In this document: piece by piece, positions 43,365-50,327 of the stretch | How the letters are laid out: each line of letters starts with the position of its first letter | Numbering within the stretch: position 1 is the first letter of the stretch | DNA from: CAZKCI01 sp964551475 | Lineage (GTDB): Bacteria > Auribacterota > Erginobacteria > Erginobacterales > CAZKCI01 | Length of the DNA stretch: 64,000 nt | Direction of reading: 5' to 3' | NCBI GenBank assembly: GCA_964551475.1 | Contig: CAZKCI010000069.1 | Coordinates: 21,719-85,718, forward strand | Made by a program: the position numbers and the translations under genes | Notes under the pieces: model-generated | Seen by the model: only the letters and a program-made list of their open reading frames with translations | What the model was told of the DNA's origin: nothing | The model's database searches: none

Positions 43365-45247
43365 AACGACGCCCTCATGGGGTGAATCTGGATGACGGCG
43401 TGGCGTTGTCTACTGACGACGAATTCCGGCTGCTTTTCGTTGACGGCCGACCTGAAACGCGAAGCGCCTTGAAGGGATGGCTCGCTGACGATGAACAGGA
43501 GGCGATACTCTTCGGCGGGCAAATCGGAACTGGGAAGACGACGCTCCTGAACGAGGTGTTGAGAGCGTATTCTGAAGCCCCGATCATCAGAATGCGGTTC
43601 GACACGCACTGCATTGACGCCACCGAAGGCGGGTATGTGCTCCTCGTGCTCGGCCAGGTGCTTCAGGCCTGCCTTGAACGGGGCGTGCGTCTGGATGAGT
43701 GCGGGGTGGCGCTGGAAGACTTCGCTGCCCTTGGTCTGTCCGATTGGGCCGGCATTGCGCATGTCCTCACGAACCCACCCGTAAACCTGACAATCGCGAA
43801 CCAGTTGCGGCGAATTGCTGCCCAGGTAACGCCCAACGGCGATCAGGTGCGTTGGGCGTGCGGCGAGTTATTGGATCGTCTCGCGCAGCGATTGAAGCGC
43901 AAGCCGGTTCTGGTGGCCGATGGAGTGGACAAATTCGCTCTGTATACTGCCGACTACGACTCCTTGAAGAAGACCGTCGCTTTCCTTGCGCAACGGAAGA
44001 CGCTCTTCGAGGTCAATGCCGTACACCTTTTTCGGGAAGATGACTTTCGCGTAGGCATAATGAAACTCTTCATTGGGGGAATCGAAGATGAGCTTCTGAA
44101 GGCGGTCTTCGCAAAACGCTTGGGCGCATACGCGCCACTCTACCAGCAGGCGTTTTCTCTTTTGACGGCATACAGTGGTGGAAATATCCGTCAGGGCTTG
44201 CGCCTTCTGAACGAGTACTACTTCCTGCGGACACAGAAGCGCAACGATCACACGGCTGCGCTGGCGTTGGCCTGCCACCGTGTCAGTAGCGATCTGGTAA
44301 GCGTGCCTTTCGGGCGTTTCCCTGAGGATGTATTCTCGGTCGTCAAAAGGGATGGATTTCTCGGGGGTGCTCTTCTTAAAGATCCGCAGAGGGCGCCAGA
44401 GGTCAACGAGGCGCTTTATCGGAATTGGTTATTCTTAAATTGTGCCCCGCACGTTTCTACCCCAACACAATGGCCTGCTCGCGTCAACCCGTTGATTAGC
44501 GAGGCGTTCATCTGGAAGATTACGATCACCCCGACCCCAGAGGAACAGGCTGTGCGGAAGTGGGCCACTGAGCATCATGTCAGTCCGCTTGGACTCAATG
44601 CGCCTGTGAATGCGCGCGGGGAACCGGACTGGAATGCCTTCTGGAAGGAAATTCAGTCTTCCAGTTCCTCGGAAGACGCATCGTTAAACATTCTCCGGTT
44701 GCTCGAAGAGATCGGGCCGGGATTGTTCGGTGTCGAGCGGCGGGATCGGATCATCGTCGCTTACAAGAAGCGGGGCAACCTGGATGCGGTGCGGGACTTC
44801 CTCGTGGGCAAGGCAAACACCTATGGATTCTTCCCTTGTGAGGAGATCTTGCTCGTTGGGGGGGAGGGGCGGCAGCCTGTTCAGGAATTGGTGACACGCC
44901 TCGCCAAGCGCGATGCCAACCGGATTTACTCCATCGATCTCGCGGGAGATTGGACAGAAGCCCAGCTTCGTGACCTGGAGCACCACCGTGACATGTTCGA
45001 TAACCTCCAGATGCTCTGGTGGATCCAGCAGGAAGCGTTTGAGAATTACAAGCCGTTCTGGCAGCAACTGAGGCAGTTGTTCCGAATCTACCGTCTTGAA
45101 GAGGAACTGTGGCGGGGCATTGCGCCAGAGGAAATCGAAGCCGACATTAAAGTAATTAAAAATCTCTCATCGGAGAGAGATCCCGAGGGTGTCCGCCGGC
45201 TGCGGGCGGTATTGGCATTTCTGCGCACAATGGGGAGTCCAGCATGA
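43361..45247 (+). CDS. AAA+/STAND-like ATPase, third gene of the SIR2-HerA operon
   Basis: 628 aa from ATG 43361, which overlaps the herA stop (a longer frame from 43286 lies over herA). The P-loop is AILFGGQIGTGKTTLL (48-63). Walker B-like KPVLVADGVDKF is at 181-192, within an ORC/Cdc6- or STAND-like layout that continues with LLTAYSGGNIRQGLRLLNEYY, a sensor-2-like helix. Residues beyond about 330 are not recognised. It might sense infection or load HerA. Its stop overlaps the following gene (ATGA at 45244), so four genes are translationally chained. Confidence 0.75.
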   Translation: MKRRPHGVNLDDGVALSTDDEFRLLFVDGRPETRSALKGWLADDEQEAILFGGQIGTGKTTLLNEVLRAYSEAPIIRMRFDTHCIDATEGGYVLLVLGQVLQACLERGVRLDECGVALEDFAALGLSDWAGIAHVLTNPPVNLTIANQLRRIAAQVTPNGDQVRWACGELLDRLAQRLKRKPVLVADGVDKFALYTADYDSLKKTVAFLAQRKTLFEVNAVHLFREDDFRVGIMKLFIGGIEDELLKAVFAKRLGAYAPLYQQAFSLLTAYSGGNIRQGLRLLNEYYFLRTQKRNDHTAALALACHRVSSDLVSVPFGRFPEDVFSVVKRDGFLGGALLKDPQRAPEVNEALYRNWLFLNCAPHVSTPTQWPARVNPLISEAFIWKITITPTPEEQAVRKWATEHHVSPLGLNAPVNARGEPDWNAFWKEIQSSSSSEDASLNILRLLEEIGPGLFGVERRDRIIVAYKKRGNLDAVRDFLVGKANTYGFFPCEEILLVGGEGRQPVQELVTRLAKRDANRIYSIDLAGDWTEAQLRDLEHHRDMFDNLQMLWWIQQEAFENYKPFWQQLRQLFRIYRLEEELWRGIAPEEIEADIKVIKNLSSERDPEGVRRLRAVLAFLRTMGSPA

Positions 45248-45975
45248 GCGCGGAGGCAAGGCGCCGGGGCATTGTCTGGGATACTATCGAGCGTTTGGCG
45301 TTCGTGCCGGATAATCCAGCGAGGTGGTTGACTGTTTACGAACGCACACTTCACAAACTGTGGGAGGTGCATGCAACGGATGTGCGGCCGCGGCGTCTTG
45401 CAGGGTTTGACGCAATCTTCCTCAATGTGGCCTGCGAGTATTCTGTGGAGGCGAATGACAGGTACAGCGTGCGGATCATCAACGCAGCCGCCACTACGCC
45501 GGCATGCTGGTGCGTCTATGCCGATCCCGCTTTCTGTTCGAAGGCGGCATTCCACGCAGCACCGGGGAATTATCCTCGTCAAGACCGAGCCGCGCACCTC
45601 AGAAACGATGTTGAGTGCGTTCTGGATGGTATGATTTTCCATCCTCGCACCCATGCGCACGGGGACACGCTTGGCATGGTGGGGATACTCGATGGCAATC
45701 GACCCGCTCTCGCGACTCATGAAGTTAGGCTCGGCGGAGGGATTGAGAACGCGTTCGTATTTCTCACACACCTGCGTTACCAGTTCTGCCTTCTTGGGGA
45801 CGAGGCGCGGAATCAGGAGCGGTCCCGCCTCGTGGATCTTTTCACAGTGGCCATAGGTAACAAGCGAACTGCGATTCCACCAGCAGAGTTATTTGACTTC
45901 AAGGCATCGGATGACGAAGCGAGGCAATTAGACGAAAGCGGAGTGGTTGGCGGAGGAAGTGACCAAGACTGTTGA
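45244..45975 (+). CDS. Unrecognised protein, fourth gene of the SIR2-HerA operon
   Basis: 243 aa. No family is recognised. It is soluble with no signal peptide or TM helix. Features visible are RLAFVPDNPARWLTVYERTLHKLWEVHA near the start, several cysteines (ACEYS, ACWCVYADPAFCSKAAFH) and histidine-rich stretches (GMIFHPRTHAHGDTLG). The Cys/His content could suggest metal binding, but the pattern is not a known zinc motif. It starts within the AAA+ stop codon, so it is very likely co-translated. Its codon composition matches the AAA+ and HerA genes. Confidence 0.65.
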   Translation: MSAEARRRGIVWDTIERLAFVPDNPARWLTVYERTLHKLWEVHATDVRPRRLAGFDAIFLNVACEYSVEANDRYSVRIINAAATTPACWCVYADPAFCSKAAFHAAPGNYPRQDRAAHLRNDVECVLDGMIFHPRTHAHGDTLGMVGILDGNRPALATHEVRLGGGIENAFVFLTHLRYQFCLLGDEARNQERSRLVDLFTVAIGNKRTAIPPAELFDFKASDDEARQLDESGVVGGGSDQDC

Positions 45976-46416
45976 TGCCGGGAAGCCGGTGGCGATGATC
46001 GAGAAGAATGCGAGGGTGCCGATCTGCCAGATGTCGAGATGGTAGGCGTGTCGATGTTGGGGTGTATTCCGGCTCCCTGCTCATCGCCGCAGCGTAATTC
46101 CGGGGACGCCCATAATCGTGCCCATCAAGAGTTTTCTGCCAAAAAAGATCTGCCTTGCTTCAAGGTGACACACCATAAACGCGCGATGCAGATACCCATT
46201 CGTACTATATCCGGGTTAAGATTATGCTCCATGCTCGTGCATGATATTCTTCGCTCGGCAGGGGGAGGGATGGTGTCAATTCGTCAATATTCTCAGTTGG
46301 GGAGATGATTAAGCCAACTGTCTTCGCATTTCTCTGCTCGGTCGCGATCGCCGGTTGCGTGTCGACGCACATGATGGGGCGACCTGCGGGCCTTCATACA
46401 ATGAGTATATAGATTT
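45976..46416. other. 441-bp non-coding stretch with transposon-type repeat fragments
   Basis: No credible gene. aattccggggacgcccataa (46095-46114) and, further on, gggatggtgtcaattcgtca (46267-46286) resemble the terminal repeats of REP-associated (Y1/TnpREP-like) transposons seen at several places nearby. It marks the boundary between the defence operon and the HNH-like gene. Confidence 0.45.
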
Positions 46417-47466
46417 ATGAAGATGAAAGATAAACGATCCCCATATCGACCATTTATTAATGGTCATGAATTCAGCAATAATATTTGCTTTCTTTGCGGA
46501 AGAGATTTAAGACTGGTTAAACGAGCTAACGAGCACACCATTCCGCAATGGGTAATTCGCCGTTTCATGCTCGGACATGAAAAGATCAATCGCGTTGGAT
46601 GCGAGCCTAACTCGAGCTATCAAAATATCAAACTTCGTGCCCCATGCTGCTTCCAATGCAATAGTAAATATCTAGCACCTCTAGAAGCGAGCGTGCAAAA
46701 TATATTTCGTAAAGGTATCCCCAGCAATGAAGAAGAAAGAAAGTCGCTTGCAATGTGGGCCGGCAAGATACTATTCTGCTTAGCGCTTGTCGATTATTTA
46801 AGATATTCATCCAAAGGAAGATATTCAAGCTATAAATCCGTGGGCTTGAAAACCACGCACGACCTTCTATCCTCAATTGATTTTACTATTTTACATGAAT
46901 GGCTTCAAGAATTGCGTGGCAAGCGTGTATCAATTAATAATAATATTTCGGGTAATCGCTATCCTGCAAGCATACTTGTATATCGATTGAAGATACCATC
47001 AGGCGAAAGAAATCAATTTGATTTCTGGACTGTACCATTAACTGCAAGCATTGGCATGCGCTTGGCCTCACTTGGGCTACTTGTGAGTATTGATGGGGGA
47101 TATATGCAGCATTTAGGACCTACTTGCTGGAACAAGTTTCGCGAGCTTCAAAAGCATCAACTGGCTGCAATACAATTTGCAGAAGTTGCGGCCCATTATT
47201 TTACACTTTCTGAAGTTGTGACCCAGCCATTTCAATTCCTGTATAGACGTGACAAACATGGAATCTCCTTAATATATATCCCGAAAATTATAAAGAGAGC
47301 ATTCAATGTCGAAAAAGTCAAAGATGGCCATCGTTTTCTCGAGCATTTGAAAAATACTGCGCATTTTACGTCAGTCGAGATATTAAAGACGGGTAACCAG
47401 CGTACTACATGGCTTGAGGATGAGAATGGAAAAATTCGCGACTTAGATGCGGATGCAGAATACTAG
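46417..47466 (+). CDS. HNH-like zinc-ribbon protein
   Basis: 349 aa. ICFLCGRDL (first CxxC), NEHTIPQWVIRRF (E-H, the His of HNH) and CCFQCNSKYLAPLE (second CxxC followed by N and E) form a clear HNH/endonuclease-type treble-clef. The remaining ~270 residues are not recognised. Codon usage is strongly A/T-biased compared with all neighbours, suggesting recent transfer. It follows the SIR2-HerA operon after 441 bp and is not obviously co-transcribed with it. A phage-restriction nuclease role is plausible by location. Start ATG 46417 (or Met3). Confidence 0.65.
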   Translation: MKMKDKRSPYRPFINGHEFSNNICFLCGRDLRLVKRANEHTIPQWVIRRFMLGHEKINRVGCEPNSSYQNIKLRAPCCFQCNSKYLAPLEASVQNIFRKGIPSNEEERKSLAMWAGKILFCLALVDYLRYSSKGRYSSYKSVGLKTTHDLLSSIDFTILHEWLQELRGKRVSINNNISGNRYPASILVYRLKIPSGERNQFDFWTVPLTASIGMRLASLGLLVSIDGGYMQHLGPTCWNKFRELQKHQLAAIQFAEVAAHYFTLSEVVTQPFQFLYRRDKHGISLIYIPKIIKRAFNVEKVKDGHRFLEHLKNTAHFTSVEILKTGNQRTTWLEDENGKIRDLDADAEY

Positions 47467-47687
47467 AATTCCGGGACACCATATGTAATTCGCAAGCGGC
47501 TGGCTTTAAACCAGCCATTTCGATCGTGGGAATCTATAGACAGTAAGCAGTAATCAGTGAGCAGTGAGCGGTAAACTAGGGACGTAAAAGGAAGGGGGAC
47601 GGTGCCAAATTGTCAACTTGCGAGGCACCCTGCGGATGAGGAGAGAGGGAATAGGATTAGTCAGAAGTCAGAAGTGACAGGTCTATC

Positions 47688-47927
47688 ATGGGGATGACTA
47701 TCCATTACCGTGGGCAGCTGAAAAGCCCGGATTCGATCTGTCCGCTCTCCGACGAGCTGGAGGACATCGCCAAAAGCCTGGGCTGGAAAACGCAACGCCT
47801 GGATGGCGATCTTGGCCGCGAGAATACCGCCCGTCTCGTTCATACCAAGAAAGGGGCCACGATCACCGGATATCTTCCTCTCCGGGGAATCTGCCTCTCT
47901 CCTGGGAAGGGCTGTGAGGGGATAGAC
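47688..47927 (+). pseudogene. Truncated duplicate of the gene at 48957-49565
   Basis: The first 80 codons (MGMTIHYRGQLKSPDSICPL...) are over 90 percent identical to the start of the 48957 gene. Similarity ends at gggatagac, where 'aggaaaagggggacggtc' (a transposon-type repeat) takes over and the frame runs on into unrelated sequence. This suggests a 3' truncation by repeat insertion or recombination. It lacks the C-terminal ~120 residues of the intact copy. Confidence 0.75.
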
Positions 47928-47933
47928 AGGAAA

Positions 47934-48477
47934 AGGGGGACGGTCTTGAATATTTCAAATTCGTGCTGGTTGAGGAGAGAGGGAGGACGGGAGAAGGGGA
48001 GAGGGGACGGTGTCAACTTGTCAACTATCTCCGGTCGCCCCGCATACGAGGGATTGAAATGAGAGGATAGATGCCGGAGACTGGGCTCGAACCCGCAGAG
48101 AATCGCCTTCCCATAGAAACCCTGATAAACAATCGGAATCGTAATGGACCCTGCCCGCATTAGAAAAGATCCCCAAAACGCCAAGCGGGAAAGTCGCCAC
48201 TTGGCGAATGATCTCAAGTGGGAGAATGTCCCAAGGCATGCCCTGCGGGCCTGCGAAAAGTATTGTTCTCACGGCGGCTCCCTTGATCGTTGTGAGATCG
48301 ACCATCTGCTGCGGGACGGTCGTTAAATCTGAAGTGGGACAACTTCATTCCGATCGGACAAAAGTTGTCCCACAACCCATACTGAATGGAAGAGAACCAG
48401 CTTAAGTAAGGCAATAAAGGGAGGAGGGACGGTGTCAACTTGTCAACTATCTCCGGTCGCCCACCACGCGGGGGGAT
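47934..48477. repeat. Repeat-rich non-coding interval with GGGGACGGTGTCAA units
   Basis: Holds gggggacggtcttgaatatt (47937-47956), ggggacggtgtcaacttgtc (48003-48022) and gggacggtgtcaacttgtca (48426-48445). The last two extend into a shared ctatctccggtcgccc block. A tRNA-T-arm-like motif (ggctcgaaccc) lies at 48083-48093. No intact gene is supported here. The 55-codon stretch at 48144-48326 has no recognisable homology. Confidence 0.55.
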
Positions 48478-48612
48478 AAACCATACTTAGAGGAATCGAA
48501 CAGCGAATATATTTGGAATAAAAGACCGAGCTCTACGACTTATAGACTGAGGATATTGGAGCTGTGCGTCAAAGGACAGGCTTCGATTTTGGCCAGGAAA
48601 AGACGGTGAGTT

Positions 48613-48930
48613 ATGAGCGATCTCGTGCCGGTGGCGAACATCGAGAAAGCCATCCGCATGTTGCGCGGGCAAAAGGTCATGCTCGATTTCGATCTTGCCG
48701 CGCTCTACGGCGTGACCACGTTCAACCTCAACAAAGCAGTCCGCCGGAACCGCGATCGCTTCCCGGGCGATTTTGTGTTTCTCTTGTCGCCGCAAGAGGT
48801 TAGGCGTTTGATATTCCAAATTGGAATATCAAAGCGCGGCCGTGGTGGACGTCGGAAACCGGTGCTGGCGTTCGCGCAGGAAGTTGTAGGTTGTAAGGGA
48901 AGAAAGGAAATCGAATCCGCGTTACCATGA
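48613..48930 (+). CDS. ORF6N-domain protein, truncated
   Basis: 105 aa. VANIEKAIRMLRGQKVMLDFDLAALYGVTTFNLNKAVRRNRDRFPGDFVFLLSPQEVRRLIFQIGISKRGRGGRRKPVLAF is an ORF6N (KilA-N-like) domain. In full-length proteins the segment continues as F.EQG..ML..VL; here it breaks after VLAFAQE into VVGCKGRKEIESALP. The domain occurs in phage-derived regulators and mobile DNA. The gene is likely a 3'-truncated remnant in a degenerate zone. Confidence 0.65.
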   Translation: MSDLVPVANIEKAIRMLRGQKVMLDFDLAALYGVTTFNLNKAVRRNRDRFPGDFVFLLSPQEVRRLIFQIGISKRGRGGRRKPVLAFAQEVVGCKGRKEIESALP

Positions 48931-48956
48931 GTTGCTGCTGATCAGAAGGCGCCATC

Positions 48957-49565
48957 ATGGGACTGACCATCCATTACCGGGGGCGACTGAAAAGCCCGGA
49001 TCTGATCCGTCCGCTCTCCGACGAGCTGGCGGACATCGCCAAAAGCCTGGGCTGGAAAACGCAACGCCTGGATGGCGATCTTGGCCGCGAGAATACCGCC
49101 CGTCTCGTTCATACCCCTAAAGGGGCCACGATCACCGGCTATCTTCCTCTCCGGGGAATCAGCCTTTCGCCGAGGAAGGGCTGTGAGGGGATAGACTTAT
49201 TCTTCGACCGTGAGGGATATCTGACCTCGCCGTTGGCCATGGCTCTGCCGCGTTCTTCTCCTGATGAGCACCCCTTCCTCTGGGTCAAGACTCAATTCGC
49301 GGGACCGGATGTCCACATGGCCATCGTCAAGCTCTTCAAGTATCTCGAGAAGAAATATTTCCAGTCCTTCGAAGTTAGGGACGAGGGAGACTACTGGGAG
49401 ACGGGAAACGCGGTCATCCTGCGGAAGAAAATGGAGTTCCTGGACGGCAAGATCAATGAAGTGTCGGCGGCTCTCTCCGAAGCCGGTAGCGACCTCGATT
49501 CGGACGCTTCCCCCCAGAAACTCGCCGATGAGATAGAGAGGATAATCAGAGATAAATTCGCGTAA
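48957..49565 (+). CDS. Conserved protein of unknown function (intact paralogue)
   Basis: 202 aa, no recognised family. It starts MGLTIHYRGRLKSPDLIRPLSDELADIAKSLGW and includes GATITGYLPLRGISLSPRKGCEGIDLFFDREGYLTSP, which resembles the style of small soluble proteins found beside mobile elements. The C-terminal half is charged (KLFKYLEKKYFQSFEVRDEGDYWETGN). It has no signal peptide or TM helix. A truncated near-identical copy lies 1.27 kb upstream, so duplication was recent. Start ATG 48957. Confidence 0.6.
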   Translation: MGLTIHYRGRLKSPDLIRPLSDELADIAKSLGWKTQRLDGDLGRENTARLVHTPKGATITGYLPLRGISLSPRKGCEGIDLFFDREGYLTSPLAMALPRSSPDEHPFLWVKTQFAGPDVHMAIVKLFKYLEKKYFQSFEVRDEGDYWETGNAVILRKKMEFLDGKINEVSAALSEAGSDLDSDASPQKLADEIERIIRDKFA

Positions 49566-49572
49566 AAGCGGG

Positions 49573-49800
49573 GGGAGGGACGGTGTCAACTTGTCAACTA
49601 GGGCCAGGCGATCGTTCAAATCATTTAAGTCGTTCAAATCGTTAAAGGCGTTGAAAACGTTCAAATCGACATGGATCGCGGCGAGACGCCGCTCCCACAC
49701 AATATTCCCGCCGCGCCTCTGTTCCTGATCACTGTTTACTGTTCACTTCTGTTTCGGTTATTGCTTCTTGTGGGAGGGGCTTCCTAGCCCCGATCCATTC
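49573..49800. repeat. Mixed repeats upstream of the DUF3574 gene
   Basis: Contains gggacggtgtcaacttgtca (49577-49596), a degenerate tandem of 'cgttcaaat' (49612-49668), an inverted GTGGGAG REP (49673-49698) and a variant direct unit (49770-49796). A run of taacct/cgtaacc units (49804-49861) follows, then aaaggagga before the next gene. No gene is supported in 49566-49881. Confidence 0.65.
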
Positions 49801-49881
49801 GCAACCTTTCCTAACCTCTCGTAACCTTACGTATCCTTGCGTAACCTCTTTCCCGTAACCTTTTTCAGAAAGGAGGATCGT

Positions 49882-50325
49882 ATGAAACGATTGGCTTTAG
49901 CTATCATCGGCGCGGGACTGGCGGCGGGGATGATGGGGAGCTCGCCTGGATTGTGCCGGGCCAATGAGAAAACCGGCGCCGCGCCGGCTCCCGCCGCGGA
50001 ATGGGTCAAAACCGAGATCTATTTCGGACGCGATATCCCCGGCGGCCAGGAGATTTCCCGGGGGGCGTGGAACGAGTTCATGGACAAGGTGATCACGCCC
50101 CATTTTCCCAAGGGGCTGACCGTTTACGACGCCTACGGCCAGATGCAGCATGAAAACGGCCGGATTGAAGAGCAGTCCACCTGGGTGGTCGCCGTGGTGC
50201 ATCCGAAAGACACGACCGTCGACAAAGCGGTGCGGGAGGTGATCGAGGCGTACCGCAAGCAGTTCAGCCGCGCCCAGGTCATGGTCTTGACCGCGCCGAC
50301 CTCGGCGCAGTTTTTTGCAGACTAA
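49882..50325 (+). CDS. Secreted DUF3574 protein
   Basis: 147 aa from ATG 49882, 8 bases after aaggagga. The signal peptide (LALAIIGAGLAAGMMGSSPGLCRA) ends near a Cys that could be a lipobox (SPGLC), so a lipoprotein is possible. The mature part WVKTEIYFGRDIPGGQEISRGAWNEFMDKVITPHFPKGLTVYDAYGQMQHENGRIEEQSTWVVAVVH matches DUF3574 (T..YFGR....G..VS...W..F....VTPRFP.GLTV.D..GQW). Function unknown. A longer frame from 49837 is not preferred. It converges with the C25 peptidase gene, leaving 2 bp between stops. Confidence 0.8.
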   Translation: MKRLALAIIGAGLAAGMMGSSPGLCRANEKTGAAPAPAAEWVKTEIYFGRDIPGGQEISRGAWNEFMDKVITPHFPKGLTVYDAYGQMQHENGRIEEQSTWVVAVVHPKDTTVDKAVREVIEAYRKQFSRAQVMVLTAPTSAQFFAD

Positions 50326-50327
50326 GA

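Noticed and set aside
45899..46084. Minus-strand frame after the defence operon (61 codons)
   Set aside because: It overlaps the end of the fourth SIR2-HerA gene, has a biased Arg/His/Pro composition and no recognisable domain.
48069..48098. tRNA-like T-arm (minus-strand gcgggttcgagccc followed by agtctccggca)
   Set aside because: The T-stem pairs badly, and no matching 5' acceptor arm lies 70-90 bp away, so it is not an intact tRNA. A relic of an integration site is possible but unsupported.
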